Positions 1-7,639 of a DNA stretch of 17,980 bases are shown here, piece after piece (the stretch's first letter is position 1; every line of letters begins with the position of its first letter). Source of the stretch: Atopobium sp. (GTDB lineage Bacteria; Actinomycetota; Coriobacteriia; Coriobacteriales; Atopobiaceae); the NCBI GenBank assembly GCA_015259105.1, contig JABZGZ010000021.1:1-17980 (forward strand). Direction: 5' to 3'. The translations under genes and the position numbers were made by a program. Below the pieces are notes generated by a model, which was given only the letters and a program-made list of their open reading frames with translations, made no database searches and had not been told where the DNA came from.

Positions 1-488
1 TCGTTCCACATAATGCCGCCCTCATCACCTGGATGATAGATGTCATCGCACTTGTAGCAGAACTCCGCAGTCTCGGAGAGTACCAAGAAACCGTGAGCAA
101 AGCCGCGAGGGACAAAGAACTGTCTGCGATTCTCCGCGGACAAAACAACGCCTTCCCACTGACCCCAGGTTGGACTTCCCTCTCGCAGGTCAACCGCAAC
201 GTCAAAGACAGTGCCGGAGATTACGCGCACAAGCTTTGCCTGTGGATGCTCAATCTGGAAGTGAAGGCCACGGAGCACACCCTGAACGGAAGAGGACTGG
301 TTATCCTGTACAAACGATGCGTCAATGCCGCCAGCAACAAAGTTTTCCTCACGGTAGGTCTCCATAAAGCCACCACGAGCATCACCGAACAGCTTTACGT
401 CCACAACCTTTACACCTTCAATCGAGGTGTCATAAAACGTAAAATTGCCCGATTGAGTAGGGTTTTTAAGCTCTTTTGGAAACTCCAT
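1..488 (-). CDS. rmlC: dTDP-4-dehydrorhamnose 3,5-epimerase (RmlC), 3' end cut by window edge
   Basis: RmlC epimerises dTDP-4-keto-6-deoxyglucose at C3 and C5, the third step of dTDP-L-rhamnose synthesis in the cytosol. The first 162 codons are visible. The cupin core carries RGLHFQ at residues 73-78, where the family's catalytic His is H76. DVAVDLREGSPT follows at 96-107, then FFVPRGFAHGF at 124-134. The EFCYKCDDIYHP stretch at 142-153 holds the conserved Tyr (Y145), and the visible part ends in GGIMWNE. The full family length is about 180-190 residues, so only a short C-terminus is missing. The ATG at 488 has AAAGGTG a few bases upstream. The gene faces away from the GT2 gene at 605 and lies more than 8 kb from rmlA, rmlD and rmlB, so it must be transcribed separately. 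I see no convincing promoter for either gene between 489 and 604. Confidence 0.95.
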   Translation of the reverse strand, partial: MEFPKELKNPTQSGNFTFYDTSIEGVKVVDVKLFGDARGGFMETYREENFVAGGIDASFVQDNQSSSVQGVLRGLHFQIEHPQAKLVRVISGTVFDVAVDLREGSPTWGQWEGVVLSAENRRQFFVPRGFAHGFLVLSETAEFCYKCDDIYHPGDEGGIMWN

Positions 489-604
489 AGCGTTCACCTT
501 TCAATTTCTTTAGGTAATCTACTATATACGAGTCAAGTTTAATTCGGCTTTTGAGCTATGATATTCATGCAGTTAACGTGTAATTTGCAATTCAAAGGAT
601 GCTC

Positions 605-1285
605 GTGAGAATTCTTGCAGTCGTTCCCGCTTACAACGAAGAAGCCTGCATTGCTTCAACTATTACAGAGTTGTGCCAGGTAGCCCCTCAGATTGATTAC
701 GTCATAATCAACGACGGCTCCGCTGATCGCACTCTGGATATCTGTAAAGAGCGTGGATTTAACTACCTCAATCTTCCTGTTAATGGCGGCCTTTCTGCAG
801 GCTTTAGGGCTGGTATGCGCTACGCCAAAGAGCATGGTTATGACGCTGTGGTGCAGTTTGACTCGGATGGTCAGCACAGGCCTGAGTACATTGCTCCTAT
901 GGCTCAAGCAATGGTAAACGAGGGAGCAAATATCGTCATTGCTTCTCGCTTTGTCACCAAGGCTCGCGGAAATTCTCCCCGAGAGATTGGCTCCAAGCTG
1001 ATTTCTTGGCTTATCAAAACAAGCACGGGTCAGACCATCACTGACCCTACGTCAGGCATGCGTATGTACGACCGCGGCCTTATTGAGACGTATGCGCGCT
1101 CCTTTGACTTCTCCCCCGAACCAGACACTATCTCGTTGCTGATGCGCCGCGGCGCAAAGGTTGTCGAGATTGAAACTGAAATGCGTGAGCGTCAGGGCGG
1201 CGAGTCCTACTTGAGCTTCTATAACTCAATTATGTACATGGCTCGCACGTGCCTCTCGCTTTTGCTCTTCCAGTGGTTTAGATAA
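605..1285 (+). CDS. GT2 family glycosyltransferase, DPM-synthase/GtrB/GacI-like
   Basis: This 226-residue GT-A fold enzyme resembles polyprenyl-phosphate sugar synthases. Such enzymes move a sugar from a nucleotide donor to undecaprenyl phosphate on the inner membrane face. Visible motifs are VVPAYNEE at residues 6-13, INDGSAD at 35-41 and the metal-binding QFDSDGQH at 84-91. DPTSGMRMY and ERQGGESY lie in the C-terminal half. The last 20 residues are hydrophobic and may contact the membrane, but there is no clear two-helix anchor. I chose GTG 605 as the start. AAAGGA at 594-599 sits 5 bases upstream of it, whereas it abuts the in-frame ATG at 599 and would be unusable there. The stop lies inside the ribosome-binding site of the following DUF2304 gene, so the two are probably translationally linked. 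The sugar cannot be read from the sequence. Confidence 0.9.
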   Translation: MRILAVVPAYNEEACIASTITELCQVAPQIDYVIINDGSADRTLDICKERGFNYLNLPVNGGLSAGFRAGMRYAKEHGYDAVVQFDSDGQHRPEYIAPMAQAMVNEGANIVIASRFVTKARGNSPREIGSKLISWLIKTSTGQTITDPTSGMRMYDRGLIETYARSFDFSPEPDTISLLMRRGAKVVEIETEMRERQGGESYLSFYNSIMYMARTCLSLLLFQWFR

Positions 1286-1294
1286 GGTGACACC

Positions 1295-1681
1295 ATGACT
1301 TTAGTTCTAAGAATTCTGCTGCTTATTGGCGCCCTTTTTGCCATGGGCATTGTCATCAATAGCGTCCGCAAATCAAAGATTCGCATTTCCGACTCAGTCT
1401 ATTGGGTTGTCTCTGCAGGAATCCTTGTTTTGTTTGCGCTCATCCCTCAGCTTGCTTATTTCTTCTCTAGTCTGTTTGGCTTTATGAGCCCTGCAAACTT
1501 TGTCTTGATGCTGGTTATTGTGATGATCCTCATCAGGCTCTTCCATCAGTCCTGTGCAATCTCTAAGCTCACCTATAAGGTTGAACAGCTTTCTAGTGAG
1601 CTTGCTCTGCGTGATAAAGATGCACGTGACGAGAAGAACCTTGATTTTGTAACTGATCTAAACCAGCGTACTCGCGTGTAA
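1295..1681 (+). CDS. DUF2304-family small membrane protein
   Basis: This 128-residue protein has three hydrophobic segments at about residues 4-22, 36-57 and 67-82. A charged C-terminal stretch at about 88-115 looks like a coiled coil (KVEQLSSELALRDKDARDEK). The pattern matches DUF2304 proteins, which commonly sit next to GT2 polyprenyl-phosphate sugar synthases. The ribosome-binding site AAGGTGA at 1284-1290 overlaps the stop of the GT2 gene, and the start ATG follows 4 bases later. The arrangement recalls streptococcal GacI-GacJ, where the small membrane partner GacJ binds GacI and stimulates it. The family call comes from remembered sequence features and context. The functional parallel is inference. 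Confidence 0.8.
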   Translation: MTLVLRILLLIGALFAMGIVINSVRKSKIRISDSVYWVVSAGILVLFALIPQLAYFFSSLFGFMSPANFVLMLVIVMILIRLFHQSCAISKLTYKVEQLSSELALRDKDARDEKNLDFVTDLNQRTRV

Positions 1682-1730
1682 ACGACAAGCTAGCCATTTA
1701 ACGACGCGTTCACGCACAAGCGCTACCTTA

Positions 1731-1759
1731 AAAAAGTCCGCTTACGCAGCGGACTTTTT
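1731..1759. terminator. Bidirectional rho-independent terminator between convergent genes
   Basis: A perfect 11-bp inverted repeat, AAAAAGTCCGC at 1731-1741 and GCGGACTTTTT at 1749-1759, flanks a 7-base loop. The T-rich right flank serves the GT2/DUF2304 unit, and the A-rich left flank serves the leftward flippase gene. The flippase stop codon lies inside the loop. Confidence 0.9.
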
Positions 1760-2992
1760 CTTTTGATCTTTAAATCCCAAGAAGCAGAAGATGCCAAATA
1801 CCAGAGCAAGAATTGCAAGCGAGGCATCATAGAGCACACACGCTCCCATGATGCCAAAATTACCCACAAACCATCCCCCGGTAAGTGCAGCAAAGCCTGC
1901 ACCTGCAGCGTAGCTCGCAAACACGGCAACCTGCTTACGCATGGTTACTACGGCGTAGTACAAAATAACTGTGAGGGCATTGAGAAGACCGCCAAAAAGC
2001 AGCATCAAAAGCTCCAGCTTATACGGTTCAAAATCAAGACCATAGAGAAGTCCAAGAACTGGAGCGCCTAGCGGCCAAGCCAGCGCCATAGAAACAACAG
2101 TAGCTAAAGCAACTACGGCAAAACCCTTAAGAATCAGGCCCACAAACTGCTTGTCTTGCTGATTATTCCAATATTCAGCCATCTGGGTAAGTAGTGGCTT
2201 AAAGACAAAGTTACTTAAAAGATTGATAACCATAGCAGGCATGGCTAATGCCGTAAAGAACGTAAGAAGCGCCTGATCGCTCAAAGCGCCCAACGCATAG
2301 CGAGGAGCACCAACAACGTACGTCAGCAAAAATGAACCGGCAAACAACGGAGCAGTAGTAACCAGCAGCTTTGTAATTTGCGTAAAGTCAAACGTAGGCT
2401 TAAGCGATGCCATCTTCTTAGTGGGAGGAACAACAAGCGTAACCATAACCACTAACGATGCGACAAATGAAACAGCTGCGCCGACAAGCAAATTCTTTGC
2501 AAGAAGCACACCTACTGCAAAGCCAACAACGGTTGCAAGCACACGATAAAAGAATGCCCTACCAGCAATATCTAAGCGGCCATGCTGTTGGAACATGCCA
2601 TGGAAAACATCTTCTACAACGTCAAATAAGCGCAGCGAAGCAATGAGGGCATACAGCAACCCCTCGTAGCTCAATCCCTGGGACTGCAGGGTAAAAATAA
2701 TAATTCCCGCAATCATCAAACCAGTTGTGATGATTCGTGCCGCAAGATACACACCAAACGAGAACACTTCTTCTGTGTCGGTGACCTGGTACGTCCTAAT
2801 TTCAAAGTGACCAATGACCATAAGCTGCTGAGCCACAGCATAGGCAAGCGAGAAAACACCGCCAGCGGCAGCTCCCATGGTACGCGTGACTACCATCAAC
2901 ATAAGTACCGTTGAAGCCGCGTTCATCAAGGAACCAAGCGTATTCCAGAAGTAGTTTTTTCTAAGCTGCTCTGCAGAAGTATCAATAGTCAT
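1742..2992 (-). CDS. Polysaccharide/teichoic-acid repeat-unit flippase (TacF/Wzx-like, MOP superfamily)
   Basis: This 416-residue integral membrane protein has about 12 predicted helices. The N-terminal segment FWNTLGSLMNAASTVLML (15-32) is typical of polysaccharide-unit flippases. EIRTYQVTD at 64-72 and GAPRYALG at 228-235 match motifs I associate with the TacF-like branch. The expected role is moving a lipid-linked repeat unit across the cytoplasmic membrane. The gene follows licD with only 2 bases between stop and ATG, which suggests one mRNA and translational coupling. In pneumococcus the lic2 locus likewise pairs flippase tacF with licD1 and licD2, and TacF is reported to prefer choline-bearing units; applying that here is inference. 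The protein is shorter than TacF, which is about 490 residues. The coding end (KSAA-stop) forms one arm and part of the loop of the downstream terminator. Confidence 0.87.
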   Translation of the reverse strand: MTIDTSAEQLRKNYFWNTLGSLMNAASTVLMLMVVTRTMGAAAGGVFSLAYAVAQQLMVIGHFEIRTYQVTDTEEVFSFGVYLAARIITTGLMIAGIIIFTLQSQGLSYEGLLYALIASLRLFDVVEDVFHGMFQQHGRLDIAGRAFFYRVLATVVGFAVGVLLAKNLLVGAAVSFVASLVVMVTLVVPPTKKMASLKPTFDFTQITKLLVTTAPLFAGSFLLTYVVGAPRYALGALSDQALLTFFTALAMPAMVINLLSNFVFKPLLTQMAEYWNNQQDKQFVGLILKGFAVVALATVVSMALAWPLGAPVLGLLYGLDFEPYKLELLMLLFGGLLNALTVILYYAVVTMRKQVAVFASYAAGAGFAALTGGWFVGNFGIMGACVLYDASLAILALVFGIFCFLGFKDQKKKSAA

Positions 2993-2994
2993 AA

Positions 2995-3930
2995 TTAGCT
3001 TTTCTGGCCAAAGTCTTCAAATGCCTGGCGGCTTCCCTTGGTAACATCCACATCTTTCCACTTGCCAAAATCAAGTGCACCAGGATGATGGTTCTTTCTA
3101 TCCTTCTCTGGAGGAAGCTGCATGTAATCACCATATCCCCTGGTTAAAAGCTTGTCATATTCCTTTGGAAGCGTAGTGGTAATGTCCTCAAAAGGAACAC
3201 GAACCATAGGAAAAACGTCTTCTTTATCCATTGACCAGTTCTCTGGATCAGGTTCGACAAAACTTGCGTAATGATTGGTATTCTCGTCCTCTGCAGTACG
3301 AGCTGCCTCATCCCACTTACGCTGAATCAGCGCGGATGAAACCCTAAAGAACTTCAAGGTATGGTGAATGACAAAACATCCCGCAAGAGCAACTTTTTTC
3401 TTCCAGCCAGTCAACGGCACGCGTGGAGTTGGAGTAACCAGAAGGAAGTTTAGACGACCCCAGAACCATGTCTGACGCTTAATCTTGGCAAGCTTTTTAG
3501 GATCTGCAGGAATCTTATCAAAGGGAAAAATGCCAATAGAAATAGCGTACGTAAAGGGGCAGGTCATAAACTCATCAGGAACACACACTGTTCCCTTTAA
3601 AGAAAGGTTTGTATTTACTGCAGGAAAGTAATTGTTCGTCCTGCCGTTTTGAATGCAAAAATCTGGTCGAAGAAGCGCAGGTGCTTTCTCCAAAAAAATC
3701 TCATAATCCTCGCGGAACATCGAGATATCTACATCATCATCCCAAGGAATAAAGCCTTTGTGTCTCACAGCGCCAATAGCTGTTCCGCCGTACGCCTGAT
3801 ACGAAATGCCAAGCTCCGTGCAGACGCGGTCAAGCTCATCCATCAAAAGCGTAGAAAGAATCTGGATCTTTCTTAGCTCATCGGGGTTCTCGTATGTCTT
3901 ATATCCGTCAGACTCCACAAAGGCTCCCAT
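2995..3930 (-). CDS. LicD-family phosphotransferase (phosphocholine transferase), copy 1
   Basis: This 311-residue cytosolic protein belongs to the LicD family, which transfers phosphocholine from CDP-choline to a sugar hydroxyl of teichoic acid or other glycans. The hallmark is YGGTAIGAVRHKGFIPWDDD at residues 47-66, followed by VDIS; its acidic cluster is the expected metal/nucleotide site. A second conserved block near the C-terminus includes YGDYMQLPPE at 266-275 and KNHHPGALDFG at 279-289, and is shared with the other LicD here. The ATG at 3930 has only a weak ribosome-binding site (GATGGCGA). An internal start is unlikely because the family's N-terminal helix begins around residue 18. 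The gene is the first of a pair with the flippase and diverges from the GT2 gene at 3982. The transferred group could be another phosphoalcohol, though the licCA and licB neighbours favour choline. Confidence 0.9.
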   Translation of the reverse strand: MGAFVESDGYKTYENPDELRKIQILSTLLMDELDRVCTELGISYQAYGGTAIGAVRHKGFIPWDDDVDISMFREDYEIFLEKAPALLRPDFCIQNGRTNNYFPAVNTNLSLKGTVCVPDEFMTCPFTYAISIGIFPFDKIPADPKKLAKIKRQTWFWGRLNFLLVTPTPRVPLTGWKKKVALAGCFVIHHTLKFFRVSSALIQRKWDEAARTAEDENTNHYASFVEPDPENWSMDKEDVFPMVRVPFEDITTTLPKEYDKLLTRGYGDYMQLPPEKDRKNHHPGALDFGKWKDVDVTKGSRQAFEDFGQKS

Positions 3931-3959
3931 TCGCCATCGTCCGATAACATTCTTATAAT
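3931..3959 (+). promoter_or_regulatory. Sigma-A/70-type promoter for the GT2 gene at 3982
   Basis: A perfect -10 box TATAAT at 3954-3959 lies 17 bases after TCGCCA at 3931-3936, which matches 4 of 6 bases of the -35 consensus. Transcription would start near 3966, giving a leader of about 16 bases that includes GGAG at 3970-3973. Confidence 0.65.
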
Positions 3960-3981
3960 ACTAGACATCGGAGCTAATCGA

Positions 3982-4785
3982 TTGGATGTAGCAATGTATA
4001 CACCTCAGGATCACACGTTTGCTGTCTGTGCTTATGGCGAGAGCCCCTATCTAGAAGAGTGCATTCTCTCGCTCAAAGAGCAAACACTGTCTACGAATAT
4101 TCTTTTGGCTACTTCAACACCAAATGAACTGATTCAGTCTCTTTGCGAGAAGTACAACATTCCCATGCATGTTAATCCCGGTCCGGGAGGCATTGCTGGC
4201 GACTGGAACTTTGCCGTGAGCGTTTGTACGACTCCGTTAGTAACCATCGCTCACCAAGATGATCTCTACAAACCAAACTATGCAGAGTACATGCTTGAAC
4301 GCGTGAACAGCTCTTCTCGCCCACTAATTTACTTCACCAATTACGGAGAGCTGCGCGACGGTGAAGAAGTTCTTGAAAATCGCTTGCTTAAGGTAAAGCG
4401 TCGTCTTTTGTACTCGCTCTCCAAGCCAGAAAATGCAGGTAAAGCATGGGCTAAACGTCGTGCGCTTGAGCTGGGCTGTGCTATTTGCTGTCCAAGCACC
4501 ACGCTGGTTCTCCCCAACCTTGAAGTGCCTGTTTTCAAGGCTGGATTTGGCTCTAACCTGGATTGGGAAGCATGGGAAGCAATCAGCAAGCGTGAAGGTG
4601 ATTTCTTGTACGACACCCGTGTACTGATGCTTCACCGCATCCACGAAGATTCTGAAACCAGCCACCTTATTCACGACAACCGTCGTGAACAGGAGGACCT
4701 AGAGATGCTCAAGAAGTTCTGGCCAGCTCCTGTGGCCAAGCTCATCAACCTGGCTTATAAGAGTGGCCAGAAGAGTAACGGCTAA
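3982..4785 (+). CDS. GT2 family glycosyltransferase, single-gene unit
   Basis: This 267-residue cytosolic GT-A glycosyltransferase has DHTFAVCAYGESPYLEECI at 10-28 as its nucleotide-sugar binding start. PGGIAGDWNFA follows at 68-78, and HQDDLY at 91-96 takes the place of the usual DXD metal motif. DWEAWEAIS and MLHRIHEDSETS lie in the C-terminal part. No membrane segment is visible. It probably adds one sugar to the surface-polymer repeat unit; donor and acceptor are unknown. The TTG at 3982 has GGAG 8 bases upstream. An ATG four codons later (3994) is a reasonable alternative with a weaker GGA signal. The gene is the only rightward one between two leftward Lic units and has its own promoter and terminator. 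It therefore looks like an independently expressed insertion in the locus. Confidence 0.87.
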   Translation: MDVAMYTPQDHTFAVCAYGESPYLEECILSLKEQTLSTNILLATSTPNELIQSLCEKYNIPMHVNPGPGGIAGDWNFAVSVCTTPLVTIAHQDDLYKPNYAEYMLERVNSSSRPLIYFTNYGELRDGEEVLENRLLKVKRRLLYSLSKPENAGKAWAKRRALELGCAICCPSTTLVLPNLEVPVFKAGFGSNLDWEAWEAISKREGDFLYDTRVLMLHRIHEDSETSHLIHDNRREQEDLEMLKKFWPAPVAKLINLAYKSGQKSNG

Positions 4786-4804
4786 CTCCATTTGTTCTCT
4801 ACAC

Positions 4805-4838
4805 AAAAAGACCCGCAGCTCAACAGCTGCGGGTTTTT
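4805..4838. terminator. Bidirectional rho-independent terminator
   Basis: The stem ACCCGCAGCT at 4811-4820 pairs perfectly with AGCTGCGGGT at 4825-4834 around a CAAC loop. An A-run at 4805-4809 and a T-run at 4835-4838 flank it. It ends the rightward GT2 gene and the leftward licB gene. Confidence 0.92.
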
Positions 4839-4860
4839 AGTTTGTTTGAATAAAGCTAAC

Positions 4861-5808
4861 CTACTCTTTACTAAAGAGCTCACTCCAGTCTGGAGTTGCA
4901 GAAAGAACCGTTCCTACAATAATGACAATGCAGCAAATTACAACCAGTGGAGATGGAATTGCTTCAGGCATAATTGTTGGCAGGATAATACCTGCAAGAG
5001 CTGCAAAAATGACCGACCACGCAGAGTAAGAAATGTTCAGTGCCATACCGCGAGAAGCACCGATGGCGTCAATTGCCTTGTAGTAGAAGAGATATGAGGC
5101 GGTACCTGCAAGAGCAGCAATAAAGACAACGCCATTAGCAGGAGTCAGAGCAACCTGTGCAGCAAAATCAACGGAACCAGCCAATGGCAAGATGAGAAGA
5201 CCGTATGCAAATGCAGAGGTGGTTTCCCTAATCTGAAGAGCAGTCTCATTATCAACAGCATCGTCTTGCATGCCCCAAGCCAAAATAACCGCCTCAGAAC
5301 CCCAGCCAAAGACACAAGCAGCAACGCCCAAGATACCCACAAGAACGTTTCCGTTACCCTCGCCTGCTGCCGTTGAGAGACCAATAACCATGACGCCAAC
5401 AAGAGCAACGATAAGGGCAATAACCTGCTTTAAGTTCATCTTTTCTTTGAGCAAAAGCCATGCTAAAACCGAACCAACTGCAGGATAGAAAGCTGAAATA
5501 GCAGCGGTGTAACCAGGTCCAATGGTATTAATAGCAGCTAAGTAACCACTCATACCAATTGGTCCACCCAGGAGTGCGCCAAGCATGACTACACGACCAC
5601 TCTTTGTTTTTGCTGCCTCAAGGGTGTCTTTAAGTCTTCCCTTCTGAGCCATCATGACTAAAAGAACTGCAGCAGCAAAGAAATCGTGCATGAATGCGCT
5701 GGCAAATGACGCCTGAGCTGAATCAACATAAGGACTCATACCAAGAGCAACACCAAGAATAACGGTATCAACCGCCCAAAGAATACCGCTTAAAAGACCG
5801 TAATACAT
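4861..5808 (-). CDS. licB: LicB-like choline permease (drug/metabolite transporter superfamily, EamA)
   Basis: This 315-residue membrane protein has about ten predicted helices arranged as two EamA repeats. It starts MYYGLLSGILWAVDTVILGV. GPGYTAAISAFYPAVGSVLAWLLLKEKM in the first repeat is the classic EamA helix-loop pattern, and SRGMALNISYSAWSVIFA occurs in the second. LicB proteins import choline for surface decoration. Here the specificity call rests on the position 18 bases downstream of the LicC-LicA fusion gene and on resemblance to LicB, not on a diagnostic binding motif. The ATG at 5808 has a strong AAGGGG 7 bases upstream. The gene is the last in its unit, and a bidirectional terminator lies just beyond the stop. 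Another quaternary-amine substrate cannot be excluded. Confidence 0.85.
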   Translation of the reverse strand: MYYGLLSGILWAVDTVILGVALGMSPYVDSAQASFASAFMHDFFAAAVLLVMMAQKGRLKDTLEAAKTKSGRVVMLGALLGGPIGMSGYLAAINTIGPGYTAAISAFYPAVGSVLAWLLLKEKMNLKQVIALIVALVGVMVIGLSTAAGEGNGNVLVGILGVAACVFGWGSEAVILAWGMQDDAVDNETALQIRETTSAFAYGLLILPLAGSVDFAAQVALTPANGVVFIAALAGTASYLFYYKAIDAIGASRGMALNISYSAWSVIFAALAGIILPTIMPEAIPSPLVVICCIVIIVGTVLSATPDWSELFSKE

Positions 5809-5826
5809 AATTTTCCCCTTTTGCCC

Positions 5827-7617
5827 TTAGTTCTGAGCGTCTTCGTACCAAGAAAGAACACGATCAATATTGTTTGCAGCGTAGCGATAGTAAATGAAGA
5901 ACCACTCGCCTACGTTCTCGCCCTCTGCTTCCTTAACCAGAGACCAGAGATACCAGCACCAACCAGCAAAGACTACATAGCTCCAGAAGTGTCTGCGCTG
6001 CTCAAACGTTGCCTCTTTTCCAAAGTAGTAATCAATAGCAGCATTAGCCTCATCATCAGTAAGCTCACAGCAAACTGTGAAGGTACCAAAGTCATTAGCC
6101 TCATCTGACATTCCCGCATATTCCCAGTCAATAAGGCTGTAGGTGTCTGACTCGTCAATCAAGAAATTCAGATAGAAGAAATCATTGTGAGAAATAACAA
6201 CTGGATACTGATCAGCGTCAGCATACTTCTTCAAACGCAGGACCTTCTCGCGAAGCTCATAGTAGCCAGGAATCTCAATAGGACCCTCTTCAAGCAGGAG
6301 TTTCTCGTAATTAAGACCCTCGTTGACAAAATCAAAAGAACGATCGAGTGAAGCACCACTATGATGCAGTTTATGACCCATCTCCATTGCGCGCTTGAGC
6401 TGCTCAGGGTTATGAGGATCAAGATTCTGAGCGTTTTTCACAAACTTGGAAATCTTCCAACCTTCTTTTTGGTCCTCGTAAATAAAGGTGTTGTCTAGGC
6501 CAAGCTCACGAGCAAGTCGAAGACCAGCCTCTTCAGCAGCGCGGTCTACAAGTTTCTCGGTACCAACACCTGGATGCCTGTAGACATACTCCTGAGCATC
6601 ATCACCATATCCCACAATAAAGTGAGCAGATAAATTGGTAAGTCCCTGTTTTAGAGGATAGAAACCGTGGATATCCTTCTTCTGGCAATGAAGCACCGAG
6701 ACAATGTTGTCAAAAATCTCTGAGTCGATGTTCTCAATAAATGCTGGGTCAAACTGACGAAGCTCATCAAGGGAATCAAACTCGTAAATAACACCGTCAG
6801 GATACTTTCTAATGGTCATGGAAAGCTCTTTGATATGACGGACGTAAATCTCTTCCCAGAGCATGTCAACAGTTTCTGGCTTGTCGTAGACAGCCTCAAG
6901 AATGTCTACAAACTTCTTTGAGAATTGCCTGTCAAAATAGACGTGACCCAGCATAATCCAAGAATTTGAACCGCCAATTTCTACGCCGGTAATACGTCCA
7001 CCACGTCCTTCTTTAAGGCACCACTCGTCAGTCTCTCCTGCAACATACGTTGCTGAGTAATAGGCCTCAAAAACATAATGCTCAAAAGGATTCTGAGTAA
7101 AGTAGTCATCTGACGAGCAGATATACGTATTATCAAGCTGGTCTTTTACATACCAAAGCGTGGAGTTGTTATTTCTTGTTGCGTAATCTGGATTAACAAT
7201 AATCTTGACGCCATACTTCTCCTCCAAATAGAAGAAGTACTCCTTCTTATAACCCACAACAACGGTGATGTCAGTAATACCAGCTTCAAGCAACTGATGA
7301 ATCTGACGCTCAATCAGAACTTCTCCACGAACCTTCAGAACACCCTTTGGCTTCTCATAAGAAATAGGTGCAAAGCGAGAAGACAGACCAGCTGCCATAA
7401 TAATGGCATTCTTAACCTCATAAGGTTTCAGAGCTTCAAGACCCTTTGGTGTGATGAGTCCCTCTTCAATAAGACCCTGGTCCTCAAGCGTTTTTACTGC
7501 TGAATTAACTGATCCCAAAGAAAGCTCAGTCTCTTCTGCAAGCTGTCTCTGATTGAGCTTCTCGTCAGAAAGAGCAATGGTTTTTAATACAGAAAACACG
7601 TTATTTGTTAGTGCCAC
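5827..7617 (-). CDS. Three-domain fusion: winged helix + CTP:phosphocholine cytidylyltransferase (LicC) + choline kinase (LicA)
   Basis: This 596-residue fusion probably performs two consecutive cytosolic steps: choline to phosphocholine, then phosphocholine plus CTP to CDP-choline. Residues about 5-65 form a MarR-like winged helix (LNQRQLAEETELSLGSVNSA, then a wing ending TPKG). The nucleotidyltransferase follows, with AAGLSSRF at 75-82, EKPKG at 88-92, RNNNSTLW at 147-154 and the metal site SSDDY at 167-171. The C-terminal kinase has HNDFFYLN at 477-484 (Brenner-type catalytic loop) and DWEYAG at 497-502 (metal-binding Asp). I chose GTG 7617 because GGAGG lies 4 bases upstream. The longer in-frame ATG at 7662 has no ribosome-binding site and would add 15 unlike residues. 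Pneumococcus uses separate licA and licC; LicC-LicA fusions are known in some other bacteria. The HTH domain may regulate its own promoter (inference). Confidence 0.9.
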   Translation of the reverse strand: MALTNNVFSVLKTIALSDEKLNQRQLAEETELSLGSVNSAVKTLEDQGLIEEGLITPKGLEALKPYEVKNAIIMAAGLSSRFAPISYEKPKGVLKVRGEVLIERQIHQLLEAGITDITVVVGYKKEYFFYLEEKYGVKIIVNPDYATRNNNSTLWYVKDQLDNTYICSSDDYFTQNPFEHYVFEAYYSATYVAGETDEWCLKEGRGGRITGVEIGGSNSWIMLGHVYFDRQFSKKFVDILEAVYDKPETVDMLWEEIYVRHIKELSMTIRKYPDGVIYEFDSLDELRQFDPAFIENIDSEIFDNIVSVLHCQKKDIHGFYPLKQGLTNLSAHFIVGYGDDAQEYVYRHPGVGTEKLVDRAAEEAGLRLARELGLDNTFIYEDQKEGWKISKFVKNAQNLDPHNPEQLKRAMEMGHKLHHSGASLDRSFDFVNEGLNYEKLLLEEGPIEIPGYYELREKVLRLKKYADADQYPVVISHNDFFYLNFLIDESDTYSLIDWEYAGMSDEANDFGTFTVCCELTDDEANAAIDYYFGKEATFEQRRHFWSYVVFAGWCWYLWSLVKEAEGENVGEWFFIYYRYAANNIDRVLSWYEDAQN

Positions 7618-7621
7618 GGTT

Positions 7622-7626
7622 CCTCC
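7622..7626 (-). promoter_or_regulatory. Ribosome-binding site deciding the licCA start
   Basis: GGAGG on the minus strand lies 4 bases before GTG 7617. It is the strongest Shine-Dalgarno near the gene and argues against the in-frame ATG at 7662. Confidence 0.75.
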
Positions 7627-7639
7627 AAATGAAGACCAA

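Noticed and set aside
33..542. Rightward 169-codon open frame at the left end
   Set aside because: It is the antisense shadow of rmlC, which has unmistakable family motifs on the minus strand.
1763..2071. 102-codon rightward open frame opposite the flippase
   Set aside because: Antisense shadow with no ribosome-binding site and no recognisable family; the flippase frame on the minus strand is clearly coding.
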